Positions 16,889 through 26,388 of a stretch of 64,000 bases of DNA are shown here, in pieces. Under the pieces are notes generated by a model. The model did no database searches and was not told the DNA's origin. It was given only the letters and a program-made list of their open reading frames with translations. The DNA is taken from contig OZ241882.1 in NCBI GenBank assembly GCA_965203255.1, positions 5,518,001-5,582,000 on the forward strand, written 5' to 3'. A program made the position numbers and the translations under genes. The stretch's first letter is position 1. Each line of letters starts with the position of its first letter. The DNA is from JAPOUP01 sp965203255 (GTDB lineage Bacteria > Pseudomonadota > Alphaproteobacteria > Rhodobacterales > Rhodobacteraceae).

Positions 16889-17733
16889 GCACGATGACAA
16901 AACACGCCGCTGTGGGTATTGAATACCTCTTGCGATCCGGCGATCCGACAAAATGCCTGGTCCTGCTGCACGGCATCGGCAGCAATGCCTACACATTCGA
17001 CCGGCTTTGCGACCGCTTGCCGCCGGACTGGACTCTCCTGTCTTGGACCGCACCAGGTTATGGCGGCTCCGAGCCGCTCGCCGACCCGAAACCCCGTGCC
17101 GGGGATTATGCCGGAAAGCTTCATTTGCTCGCACGGGAGCTGGGGCTACAGCGATTTTCGCTCGTTGGTCACTCGCTCGGCACGCTCATCGCAACGGAGT
17201 TCGCCGTAAATTACCGCAGTATGGTTGATGAGGTTGTCCTTATGTCCTGTGCGCAGGGATATGGGATGAGGAAAGGAGACGCATTGCCGGAAAAGGCGGC
17301 CGCAAGGCTTCGAAACCTGAAAGATCTCGGTCTGCGCATCTTTGCCGAGACACGAGCCCCGAAACTGATGAATGACCCCGAAGGACAGCCGGAGGTTTGC
17401 GCGGGCGCGGTGGAGGCGATGGCTACAATCGATCCGTATGGGTATGCGCAGGCGGTCCATATGCTTGCCGCCGGTCATCTTGCTGCGCGCATGCCGGCTG
17501 TAAAGGCACCCTGCCTGGTGATGGTTGGAGAGTATGACCGGATCACCCCACCGGAGCAGAGCAAAATGGCCTATGAAGCGCTGAAGTCGGCGGACAACGC
17601 ACCTCCCTGCGCCTATCGCGAAATCCCCGATGCGGGTCATATCGTCCATCAGGAAAGACCCGGTCCGGTTGCGGACGAAATCAGCGGCTTCGTCCGCTTT
17701 AGCCGGACGTCATTCGATGAGGCATCGCGTTGA
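16885..17733 (+). CDS. Alpha/beta-hydrolase
   Basis: A 282-residue hydrolase. The oxyanion region is LVLLHGIGSNAYTF, the nucleophile elbow is LVGHSLGTLIATEFA (Ser), the acid lies in LVMVGEYDRITPPEQ (Asp), and the catalytic His is in IPDAGHIVHQERPGPVADEI. This is the layout of meta-cleavage product hydrolases and 3-oxoadipate enol-lactonases. Position between oxygenase/SDR and a VOC dioxygenase fits C-C or ester hydrolysis of a ring-cleavage product. It is coupled at both ends by 4-base overlaps. Confidence 0.9.
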   Translation: MSTMTKHAAVGIEYLLRSGDPTKCLVLLHGIGSNAYTFDRLCDRLPPDWTLLSWTAPGYGGSEPLADPKPRAGDYAGKLHLLARELGLQRFSLVGHSLGTLIATEFAVNYRSMVDEVVLMSCAQGYGMRKGDALPEKAAARLRNLKDLGLRIFAETRAPKLMNDPEGQPEVCAGAVEAMATIDPYGYAQAVHMLAAGHLAARMPAVKAPCLVMVGEYDRITPPEQSKMAYEALKSADNAPPCAYREIPDAGHIVHQERPGPVADEISGFVRFSRTSFDEASR

Positions 17734-18548
17734 CCGACAGGAAATCCCCTTTCGGCGTCCCTCCGGTCGAACGTGCCATTACGTTGCTGCGCTACATCTC
17801 GGCCGGCAATGACTGTGCCAATACCAGCCGGGCGGCCAAAGAAACCGGCATCAACCGTACAACCCTCCTGCGTCTTCTGGAGACTCTGCAGCGCGAACGC
17901 ATGATCCAGACCTCGCCCGACAGCAGCGGATACACGCTGGGAAACGGCTTGATCAGCCTGGCGGCACATGCTCTCTATTCACGCGACATTGTCCAGATCG
18001 CCCAGCCGGAACTGAAAAAGCTGGCCGCGACGCTTGGCCTATCTGCCCATCTCGGTGTAATCGAGGGGCACGAAATCCTCTACCTGTTGCGCGAAACTCC
18101 GAACCTGCACCTCGTCAGCAACGTGCGCGTCGGCAGCCGTCTTCCCATCCACGCGACTTCGATCGGCCGCATCATCCTGGCGCATTACGGAAACGAAGAC
18201 CGAGACCGCGCTCTGGAGGGCTGCGACCTTCATGCCGTGACGGCAAAAACTCCGACGACGCGGCCGGCGCTCGACCGCCAGCTTGACGCGGACCGGAATA
18301 TGGGCCTCGCCTGGAGCGTCGGCAATTTTGAGGCTGGCATCGGCTCGGCGGCAGCCGCCGTTTTCGACCTGTCCCGCAAGGCGGTGGCTGCTATCAACGT
18401 CACTGGTCCCGAGCATGAATTTACCGAATGCGCGGGCCGCCGCGATGAAATCCAGTCGGAGATCGCGGCCGCAGCGCTTTGCATTTCCCAGCAGATGGGA
18501 TATTTCCCGCAACCCGGCAAAGCCGGATTGGATCTGAGGAGGCCGTGA
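17730..18548 (+). CDS. IclR-family transcriptional regulator
   Basis: A 272-residue regulator read from a TTG start that overlaps the hydrolase stop. The winged helix-turn-helix is VERAITLLRYISAGNDCANTSRAAKETGINRTTLLRLLETLQRERMI. The C-terminal effector domain shows LSAHLGVIEGHEILYLLRE, VGSRLPIHATSIGRIILAH and the closing VTGPEHEFTE region. It is embedded in the operon rather than divergent, so it would be coregulated with the enzymes. The palindrome at 11592-11608 is a candidate binding site. Confidence 0.92.
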   Translation: MTDRKSPFGVPPVERAITLLRYISAGNDCANTSRAAKETGINRTTLLRLLETLQRERMIQTSPDSSGYTLGNGLISLAAHALYSRDIVQIAQPELKKLAATLGLSAHLGVIEGHEILYLLRETPNLHLVSNVRVGSRLPIHATSIGRIILAHYGNEDRDRALEGCDLHAVTAKTPTTRPALDRQLDADRNMGLAWSVGNFEAGIGSAAAAVFDLSRKAVAAINVTGPEHEFTECAGRRDEIQSEIAAAALCISQQMGYFPQPGKAGLDLRRP

Positions 18549-19465
18549 TGACTGAGCCTGTCGGCATAGATTTTTTGCGCGGTATCGTCATGCGCGCACC
18601 GGCCATGACGGAAAGCCGCGACTTTTATGCCGGGATCTGGGGTCTGCAGCACGCCGCCACCGAACACGGCGTCGTTTACCTGCGCGGCACCGGACCCGAA
18701 CCGTTCATCTACGCTCTTGCCGATGCTGATGATTTTGGCATCGAATACATCAATTTCGGCATGGCATGCCGTGAACGCCTGAAAGCCCTCTATGATCAGA
18801 TGCGTACCAACAATGTCCCAATCGTGTCAGAGCCGCAGAACGTGTCCACGCCTGGCGGCGGATTTGGTTTCAGCGTACGCGACCCTGACAACAGGATCCT
18901 GAGGATCGTGGCGGATGTGACACCGAACGCGGATACGGAAGCGACCTTCGCCATGCCGTCCAAGGTGTCGCATGTCGTCCTCAACACGCCCGATATCAAA
19001 ACGACAGAGACCTTCTATTGCGACAAGCTGGGCTTCCGACTGAGCGACTATTATGTCGACCGCATGTCGTTCCTGCGGTGCAGCACCGATCACCATTCGA
19101 TCGGTCTGTTCCAGAACGCCCATTCCAGCGCCAATCACGTGGCTTTCGAAATGCCCGATATGGATTCCTTCATGCGCGGCATCGGCCGCATGAAACAGAT
19201 GGGCCATGTTCCAAGTTGGGGACCCGGGCGCCATGGTCCCGGCAACAATCCCTTTGCCTATTTCGTATCGCCCTCCGGCTTCGTCATCGAATTCACGACG
19301 GAACTTCAGCAAATCGACGAGGACACGCATATCGTGCGCGAATGGCCTTGGGGCGATCCGGAACTGTCCGACCGATGGATGACCGCGGGACCGCCGACAC
19401 CGGCAATGCGGGCGGTGATGCTTGGGCGCCCGGACAGGGGATATCCGGCGGCAGTGGCCGACTGA
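18548..19465 (+). CDS. VOC-superfamily protein (extradiol dioxygenase-like)
   Basis: A 305-residue two-module VOC protein starting MTEPVGIDFLRGIVMRAPAMTESRDFYAGIWGLQ. The second module contains candidate metal ligands: His in VSHVVLNTPDIKTTETFYCDKLGF, His in SSANHVAFEMPDMDSFMRGI and Glu in SPSGFVIEFTTELQQ. This is the His-His-Glu pattern of type I extradiol dioxygenases such as 2,3-dihydroxybiphenyl dioxygenase. It overlaps the IclR stop by one base and abuts the next SDR. It is probably the ring-cleaving enzyme, but VOC lyases have the same fold. Confidence 0.87.
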   Translation: MTEPVGIDFLRGIVMRAPAMTESRDFYAGIWGLQHAATEHGVVYLRGTGPEPFIYALADADDFGIEYINFGMACRERLKALYDQMRTNNVPIVSEPQNVSTPGGGFGFSVRDPDNRILRIVADVTPNADTEATFAMPSKVSHVVLNTPDIKTTETFYCDKLGFRLSDYYVDRMSFLRCSTDHHSIGLFQNAHSSANHVAFEMPDMDSFMRGIGRMKQMGHVPSWGPGRHGPGNNPFAYFVSPSGFVIEFTTELQQIDEDTHIVREWPWGDPELSDRWMTAGPPTPAMRAVMLGRPDRGYPAAVAD

Positions 19466-20257
19466 ATGGATCTCGGTCTGAAAGGCAAAACCGCCGTCGT
19501 CACAGGTGGATCCTCTGGAATTGGCCTTGCCTGTGTGAAGACCCTGCTTGGCGAGGGATGCAACGTTGCATTTTGTGCGCGTGGTGCGGATAGCCTGGAA
19601 AAGGTCGCCGGCGAGTTGGCGCAGGAATTCGGCGAAGACCGCATTCTGGCCCGTCCCGTTTCGGTCCTTGATGAGAACGGCATGAAGGGTTTTGCGTCAG
19701 AGATCGAAGACCGCTTCGGCCCGATCCAAATTCTGATCAACAATGCCGGTCAGGGCCGTGTGTCGACCTTCTCCGACACCGGCGACGACGATTGGCGCCA
19801 GGAGCTGGAGCTCAAATTCTTCAGCCAGATTTATCCGGTGAGGGCCTTTGAGGATCAGCTGCGGCGGGCATCCGATGCAGCGATTGTCGGGGTCAATTCC
19901 CTGTTGGCCTACCAGCCTGAACTACACATGGTCTGCACATCGGCTGCGCGTGCCGGGGTACAGAACCTAATGAAATCGTTGGCCGGCGAACTCGCTCCAC
20001 ACATTCGGGTGAATACAATCCTGCTCGGCGTTGTGATGTCTGGCCAGTGGGAGCGGCGTTTCGAAGCAAGAAACGACCAGACCATGTCGCGCGCCGACTG
20101 GTATGCAAAGGAAGCGGCCAGCCGCCACATCCCGCTTGGCCGTTTTGGCGACCCGCAGGAAGCGGCCAACGCCGTGGTCTTCCTGGCATCGCCGGCGGCA
20201 AGTTTCATAACCGGCGCCCGGCTCGAGGTCTCAGGCGGCACGTCGAGGTTTGTGTAG
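19466..20257 (+). CDS. SDR-family oxidoreductase
   Basis: A 263-residue short-chain dehydrogenase with TGGSSGIGLACV, NNAGQGRVS and a C-terminal FLASPAASFITGARLEVSGG typical of classical SDRs. The catalytic region reads VGVNSLLAYQPELHMVCTSAARAGVQNL. Where a Tyr-x-x-x-Lys is expected there is Cys-Thr-Ser-Ala-Ala-Arg, so the usual catalytic Tyr/Lys pair is not obvious. The protein may be an atypical or inactive SDR. It starts directly after the VOC stop. Confidence 0.87.
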   Translation: MDLGLKGKTAVVTGGSSGIGLACVKTLLGEGCNVAFCARGADSLEKVAGELAQEFGEDRILARPVSVLDENGMKGFASEIEDRFGPIQILINNAGQGRVSTFSDTGDDDWRQELELKFFSQIYPVRAFEDQLRRASDAAIVGVNSLLAYQPELHMVCTSAARAGVQNLMKSLAGELAPHIRVNTILLGVVMSGQWERRFEARNDQTMSRADWYAKEAASRHIPLGRFGDPQEAANAVVFLASPAASFITGARLEVSGGTSRFV

Positions 20258-21943
20258 ATGGAGATCAGCGTTAAATCAGAGTCTCGAACTGAAGAATACA
20301 CGGTCGGCGATGCCGTTGCCGCGCATCTTGCGGATATCGGCGTGACCACCGTCTTTGGTGTCATATCTATCCACAACATGCCGATCCTCGACGCCATCGC
20401 CCGCCAGAGCCGGATCCGTTTCGTGCCTGCGCGTGGCGAGGCGGGCGCAATGAACATGGCCGACGCCTATGCGAGGGTCACGCGCGGCCTCGGGGTGGTG
20501 ATCACCTCTACAGGCACCGGTGCCGGCAATGCGGCGGGCGCACAGGTCGAGGCCCTGACTGCGGGGTCTCCGGTGCTTCATCTTACGAGCCAGGTGGACC
20601 GTCAGCTTGTTGATCGAAACCGTGCCGCTATTCATGACGCGCCGCGCCAGAAAGACATGCTTCAGGCGATTTCAAAATCCTGTTATCGCGTCTGGGAGGC
20701 AAACAACATCAACGGTGTGCTTTCGGCCGCCGCTGCCGCCGCCCTGTGCCCGCCAAGAGGGCCTGTCTGTGTCGAACTTCCGATCGACGTGCAACGCGAA
20801 ACGATTGTTGTGCAGGATGCGATGGCTGCGCCGGCGATATCCCGGCCATTGGCCGCCGAGGCAGACATTGCCGCTTTGGCCAAACGCATTCAAAGCGCAA
20901 AAAGACCGATGATCTGGCTCGGCGGCGGAGCCCGGGGTGCCGTGCAGCAGGCCAATGCGTTGGTTGAAAGAGGGTTTTGCGCGGTTTCCAGCACGAATGG
21001 CCGCGCCGTGGTGGATGAACGGCACCCAGCGACACTCGGTGCCTTCAACATGACGCCCGAGGCGGAGGCTGTTTACACCCAATGCGATTTGATGCTGGTC
21101 GTCGGTTCGCGTCTGCGTGGCAATGAAACCCGCAACAACCGGCTGACGCTACCGCAATCGCTGCTCCAGATCGATGCGGACGTATCGCAATGCGGACGCA
21201 ACTATCCGGTCGAGTCTTTTGTCCACGGTGACGCAGAGGACACGCTGACCCGGCTCATGGATCACTTGCCTGAGCAGCTCGATGTCGACGCCGAGTTCCG
21301 CCATTCCGTTGCCATTGCGCGGGCCCAGTCCGAAGGTGTTCTGCGGGACCGGCTGGGTGTCTACCGGGTAATCGCTGATGCCTTGCAAGAACGTGTTTGC
21401 GAGGGCAGCCACCCCTTTGTGCGCGACGTGACCATTTCGAATTCAACCTTCGGCAACCGCTATGTACAGATCGATCAGCCGCATCACGGCGTTCACGCGC
21501 TTGGCGGGGGCATCGGGCAGGGCATCGCCATGGGAATTGGCGCCGCGCTGGCACCGGGCGAGGCCAAAACGATCGCACTTGTCGGCGATGGCGGCGTACA
21601 GCTCGGCCTTGCCGAACTTGCCACCGCAGTTGAGGAACAGGCAAATCTCGTTTTCGTCCTGATGAATGATCAGTCCTATGGCGTTATCCGCAACATCCAG
21701 GATGCCCAATATGGCGGCCGCCATCACTATTGCGCGCTGAAGACGCCCGAGTTCGGCCTCATCTGCCAGGCCATCGGCCTGCCGCACGGCAAAATATCTA
21801 GCGAAGCCGATTTTGCGGCGGCTCTCGACAGAGCTTTGGCAACAGACGGCCCCGTGATGATGGAGGTCGACATGTGTGCCATCGGCCCCTTTGCCGAACC
21901 CTTTGCCGGGCCGCCGGCTGGAACTGCGGGCAGGGCGCCATGA
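20258..21943 (+). CDS. Thiamine-diphosphate-dependent enzyme (acetolactate synthase/benzoylformate decarboxylase-like)
   Basis: A 561-residue enzyme with the three ThDP domains in order: the N-terminal PYR domain with the catalytic Glu in FVPARGEAGAMNMADAYARVTRG, the central domain (RPMIWLGGGARGAVQQANALVERG), and the C-terminal PP domain with GDGGVQLGLAELATAVEEQANLVFVLMNDQSYGVIRN (GDG...N cofactor/Mg motif). It could decarboxylate a 2-oxo acid from ring cleavage and hand an aldehyde to the aldehyde dehydrogenase encoded at 22448. It overlaps the next gene by 4 bases. Confidence 0.9.
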   Translation: MEISVKSESRTEEYTVGDAVAAHLADIGVTTVFGVISIHNMPILDAIARQSRIRFVPARGEAGAMNMADAYARVTRGLGVVITSTGTGAGNAAGAQVEALTAGSPVLHLTSQVDRQLVDRNRAAIHDAPRQKDMLQAISKSCYRVWEANNINGVLSAAAAAALCPPRGPVCVELPIDVQRETIVVQDAMAAPAISRPLAAEADIAALAKRIQSAKRPMIWLGGGARGAVQQANALVERGFCAVSSTNGRAVVDERHPATLGAFNMTPEAEAVYTQCDLMLVVGSRLRGNETRNNRLTLPQSLLQIDADVSQCGRNYPVESFVHGDAEDTLTRLMDHLPEQLDVDAEFRHSVAIARAQSEGVLRDRLGVYRVIADALQERVCEGSHPFVRDVTISNSTFGNRYVQIDQPHHGVHALGGGIGQGIAMGIGAALAPGEAKTIALVGDGGVQLGLAELATAVEEQANLVFVLMNDQSYGVIRNIQDAQYGGRHHYCALKTPEFGLICQAIGLPHGKISSEADFAAALDRALATDGPVMMEVDMCAIGPFAEPFAGPPAGTAGRAP

Positions 21944-22437
21944 GCCGTCGGCTGGAATGGTTTGGGATCATTGGTGCCGGCAACATTGCCGCCGAACTTG
22001 CGTCGGTTTTGGCAAGGTCCCTTCCGGAGCCGAAGCAGCAGTTGTCTGCGCTTGTCAGGAAAGGCCAGATGGCTCGCGCTGAAGATCTGTTTTCCCACTT
22101 CGCCGAAAAGACGGCGGTTTCCGTCGCAGTTTTTGAAGAGGATGCAGGATTTATCGCCGTCGGCCAGGATCTCGTCGTTGAGCCGGCCGACTATACCTCC
22201 GTGCCAGACTATGTGTCAGGGTTGCTGGAAGCCGGCATCGAAACAGTGATTGCCTCCACCGGTGCGCTCAGCGACAGAGCCCTGCCTGCACAGCTTGAAC
22301 AAGCTGCCACATCCGGTTGTACGCGCTTAATTCTGATAGAGGGCAATCCGTCGCCAACGTACCTAAGAACGTCGCTGCAGACCGTCTACAGCCTTGCAAG
22401 AGAAGTCTTGCGGCAGCGCTTGGCCATCGTGTCCTGA
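21940..22437 (+). pseudogene. Aspartate-dehydrogenase-like protein, C-terminally truncated
   Basis: The frame starts MSRRLEWFGIIGAGNIAAELASVLARSLPEPKQQLSALVRKG, an N-terminal Rossmann fold with GAGNIA. It reads on to VPDYVSGLLEAGIETVIASTGALSDRALPAQLEQAATSGCTRLILIEGN, as in L-aspartate dehydrogenases. The family then continues with a G-A-I-G-x-x-D segment and a catalytic domain of about 120 residues. Here the frame degenerates into PSPTYLRTSLQTVYSLAREVLRQRLAIVS and stops at 165 residues. The catalytic His and C-terminal domain are missing, so it is probably non-functional. A cofactor-only remnant role cannot be excluded. Confidence 0.7.
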
Positions 22438-22447
22438 GGAGTTCGTG

Positions 22448-23962
22448 ATGCCGGTCGAAACCTGCGAAATGCCGGAAAACAGGCTCTATCTGGGAGGTGA
22501 ATGGCAGACCGGCCGCGGCGCGGAAATCGAATCTGTCTTTCCGGCCGATATGACCCTCAACCGTGTCATCAACGGCGCGTCCATCGAAGACGGAATCGCG
22601 GCAATTGAAGCCGCAAATGGCGCCCAATCGGCAGCGGAATGACTGGGGCTGAAGCCCCACGAAAGAGCGCGGTATCTCCATGCGATCGCCGCGGGTATTG
22701 AAGCCAATACGGCCCGTATTGCCTACATTCAAAGCCGCGACACCGGCAAGACGCTGACGGAAACCACGGCGTTGGCGATGTCGGCCGCCGGGACCTTCCG
22801 CTACTATGCGTCCGTGTGCGAGACGAGCGATGAAACGCTCACGACGCCGCGCGGCGATTATCTCACCATGTCAACCCACGAGCCGCTCGGCATCGTCGCT
22901 GCGATCACGCCTTGGAATTCGCCCATTGCCTCCGACGCGCAGAAAATTGCGCCGGCTCTTGCGGCGGGCAATGCGGTGATCGTCAAGCCGTCGTCCTGGA
23001 GCACGCTGGTGTCGTTGGAGTTGGCCCGTATCATCGAGGCTGCCGGCCTGCCGAAAGGCCTGTTTTCTGTACTGCCAGGCTGCGGCGCTGAAATCGGTGA
23101 CCTTTTGGTCACCCATCCGAATATTGCCAGAGTGTCGTTTACCGGCGGCACGGCGACAGGGCGAAAAATCGCCGAAAGGGCAGCGAAAAGACTGAGGCCG
23201 GTGTCCCTCGAACTTGGCGGCAAATCGCCGACGATCGTCTTCGCCGATTGTGATATGGACCTCGCAGTAGCCGGAGTGTTATTCGGCATCTTCTCTTCAA
23301 CCGGCCAGTCGTGCATCGCCGGATCGCGGCTTTTTGTTGAAGCGTCCTTCCATGACACGTTCCTTACCCGGCTTCTCGCCGCGACGGAGCGGCTGGTCGT
23401 CGGACATCCGCATGATGAGGCAACTCAGGTCGCACCCTTAATTCGCCTCCAACATCGGGAAAGTGTCGAGGAACTGGTCGAGCGTGCAAAGGCCAATGGC
23501 GCCAGTGTTCTGACTGGCGGCGTGCGGCCGACAGATCCGGCACTTGCCGACGGAGTCTATTATTTGCCAACTATTCTCGTTGACCTGCTTAACAATGCGC
23601 AGATCTGCCGGGAAGAAGTGTTCGGACCGGTCCTGACCGTCCTGCCGTTCACCGGCGAGGAGGATGTGATCGCCATGGCCAACGACAATGACTACGGTCT
23701 GGCAGCAGGCCTTTGGAGCCACGATGTTCCCAAATGCCTGCGCGTTGCAAGGGAAATCCGAGCCGGCACGGTCTGGATCAACACCTACAAGCAGTTTTCC
23801 ATCTCCACCCCCTTCGGCGGCGAAAAGGCCAGCGGGACGGGTCGCGAGAAAGGCCGTGAAGGCATGCGCGCCTATATGCGGCAGAAATCCTTGTATCTGG
23901 ACCTCTCTGGTGAACCGCATCACTGGGCGAGGGTCGAACGATCAGACAGGGATCGGTCATGA
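22448..23962 (+). pseudogene. Aldehyde dehydrogenase with one in-frame TGA
   Basis: Joined across the TGA at 22640-22642, the frame encodes a 504-codon ALDH: MPVETCEMPENRLYLGGEWQTG, then AAE-stop-LGLKPHERARYLHAIA. It continues with PWNSPIASDAQKIAPALAAGNAVIVKPS, FTGGTATG, catalytic Glu in VSLELGGKSP and catalytic Cys in STGQSCIAGSRLF. The stop falls where ALDHs normally carry Trp before L-x-P-x-E-R, so a single TGG-to-TGA change explains it. All downstream catalytic features are intact, which points to a recent nonsense mutation or readthrough. It would oxidise the aldehyde from the ThDP enzyme. Confidence 0.8.
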
Positions 23963-24985
23963 GCCTGAATGTTGCCATCGTCGGTGCCGGTGTCGGCGTT
24001 CTCACGCTCGCCATTGCGCTGTGCGCTTCGCAGCAAAATGTCACGGTGTTCGAGCTGGCGGCTCGCTTTGCCCGGGTCGGCGCGGATGTGAATCCAATGC
24101 CTAATGCCGTGCATGCGCTCGGCCATCTGGGCATCGCCGGTGTTTTGCGCAAACACGCGGCGAGTTCGACTCACCGCATCAGCAGGACAACGGCACCACA
24201 TCTCCACCCCCAAAACAAGCGAAGCGTCCGGGATTTGCGCTGGGTCCATTACGGTATCTGGGACACTAGCGAGGAAACCTCGCGCAACGAATTGCGCGAA
24301 GCCGCTAAGGAGAAACACGACACCGCGCAATTGACCATTCACCGGGCGGACCTGCTAAAGGCGCTTGAGTCCGCCCTACCGCAGGAGTGTTTCCGCATGG
24401 CACGCAAGGCCACCGGAATTGTACAGGATACCGACGGGGCAATCCTCGATTTTGAGCAGGGGCAGTCCGCGACTTTCGACTTGGTGGTCGGCGCTGCCGG
24501 GATACACTCCGCGGTGCGCGACGCTCTGTTCGATTCCGAATCGCCGGAATTTACCGGCCTCGCGTCCTATCGCGGCACATTTGCCTGCGAAAAGGCGGAA
24601 GGCATTCCCGATCTTAGTTGCCTTCACCAAATGGTGGGACCCCGAACCGTCGCATCAGATCGTGGTGTTTCCGCTGAGCGCCGGAAGGGAAGTTTTTGTC
24701 TTCGCCACAACGCCGCGGGACGACTGGCGCGAGGAAGGCTTGACATCGCCAGGAGACGTCGAGGAACTGCGTACAGCCTATGCTGACTTTCACCCCAACG
24801 CCCTGGCCTTGCTCAATGTCTGCACGCAGGTGACGAAATCGGCGCTCTATATCCGCGAGCCAATGCCGCAGTGGTCGGTCAGCCGGGTGACACTTCTGGG
24901 TGATGCAGCCCATCCCATGACCCCGTTCATGGCGCAGGGCGCCTGCATGGCCATCAAGGACGCCGTTGTTCTGGTGCAATGTCCC

Positions 24986-26388
24986 CCCCACTTCCATTCC
25001 GAAGTGCAACACCGGCCATCTGCGCAGGGAGGGCGGAGCCCGAGCTGCGCAGATGGCCGGAAGGCGGGGTTTGCGGCTCTCCGGGAACGGCGGATCCGGC
25101 CCCGGAACGGCTGCAGTCCCGTCCGGAAGGAGAATATCCGGGCTTTCAGGGCAGCGCAAGGCCGCCGCCGGGGCAGGTCGCGTCCGTCCGGGCGCAGGGA
25201 GGGCGCAGCCCGACCGGAGCCCGGACGGACGCGACGGCTTGATCCGTTCCACCCCCTCCCGGCGCGGCCATCCGCGCTGTCGGGAGGCGGGCCGGCGGTG
25301 TCAGGGAGGGCGGGCCCGGCGGAACACCTCGGCGGGGGTCCGGTAGCCGAGCACCCTGCGCGGACGCGCGTTCAGGCGGTCCTGCACCCCCTTCACCTCA
25401 TCGTCGCCGACCGCCCGGAGGTCCGTCCCCTTCGGCAGGTACTGCCGCACCAGCCCGTTGGTGTGCTCGTTCAGGCCCCTCTCCCAGGAGTGGTAGGGGG
25501 TCGCGAAGTAGAAGGAGGCCTTCAGCGCCTCCGCCACGCCGGCGTGGCCCGCGAACTCCTTTCCGTTGTCCGCCGTGATCGTGTGGACAGGCGCGGCGGA
25601 CGACCGGAGCATCGCCAGCATCGCCGCGGAGACCTCCGCCGAGGTCCGCCGGTCAACCCTCTGTAAATACGTGTATTTCGACGCACGGTCCACAAGCGAG
25701 ACCACCGCCCCGCTGTGGCCCTTCCCGATGATCGTGTCCGCCTCCCAGTCACCGACACGCTCCTTCCTCTCCACCTCCTCCGGCCTCTCCGAGATGTCCA
25801 CCCGGCCCGGGATGTGGCCACGGCCCGAGTGCCGCCCGCCACGCCAGTTGGGCTTCTTCCCGCGGCGGCGCAGCAGCAGGAACAGCTCCCCGCCCGCCTT
25901 CCGGTCGGCCTTCAGGCGCTCGTATATCCACTGGCGGCCCACCGCCCAGCCACCCTCCAGCCGCAGCCGTCCCGCGACCTGCTCCGGGCTCCAGCCCTCC
26001 GCCAGGCACCCCTCCACATGCGCCCAGCGCTCCGCAGTCATCTTCCTCGGAACCGAGGAGGCGGCGCTGCGGCGGGCCTCCGCCATCCCCTGCGCCTCGC
26101 CGGGGCTGTAGCCCGAATCACCGCCGTTCCGGCGCAGCTCCCGCCAGACCGACGAACGGTCACGGCCCAGACGGGCCGCGATGTCCCCGTAGGAGAGCCC
26201 GCTTTCCTTCAGTGCGCCGATCTGGCATCTTTCCCCATGGGTCAGGTGGCGGAAGCCCTCGGGCATGGCAGTCTCCTCTCTTCTCAACAAGGGGACTGTC
26301 GCCGCTTCCTGGCCGATCCGCAACATCATGCGGCAGGAAAACCGCCCAACACCGCCACTGGTGTTGCACTTCGGACTGGAATGGGGCC
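24986..26388 (-). mobile_element. IS30-family element, copy 1
   Basis: The ends read CCCACTTCCATTCCGAAGTGC on the left and GCACTTCGGACTGGAATGGGG on the right, imperfect inverted repeats about 1.4 kb apart. CCC on both sides is a possible 3-bp duplication, but the C-run makes the exact ends ambiguous by one or two bases. It interrupts the monooxygenase gene. Confidence 0.8.
25301..26266 (-). CDS. IS30-family transposase (copy 1)
   Basis: A 321-residue transposase starting MPEGFRHLTHGERCQIGALKESGLSYGDIAARLGRDRSSVWRELRRNGG, the IS30 N-terminal helix-turn-helix. The DDE domain shows RVGDWEADTIIGKGHSGAVVSLVDRASKYTYLQRV (first Asp), HTITADNGKEFAGHAGVAEAL (second Asp) and FYFATPYHSWERGLNEHTNGLVRQYLPKGTDL (Glu in WERG-x-NE). 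It ends at the family's PAEVF motif. It has the same length as copy 2 and appears intact. Confidence 0.93.
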   Translation of the reverse strand: MPEGFRHLTHGERCQIGALKESGLSYGDIAARLGRDRSSVWRELRRNGGDSGYSPGEAQGMAEARRSAASSVPRKMTAERWAHVEGCLAEGWSPEQVAGRLRLEGGWAVGRQWIYERLKADRKAGGELFLLLRRRGKKPNWRGGRHSGRGHIPGRVDISERPEEVERKERVGDWEADTIIGKGHSGAVVSLVDRASKYTYLQRVDRRTSAEVSAAMLAMLRSSAAPVHTITADNGKEFAGHAGVAEALKASFYFATPYHSWERGLNEHTNGLVRQYLPKGTDLRAVGDDEVKGVQDRLNARPRRVLGYRTPAEVFRRARPP

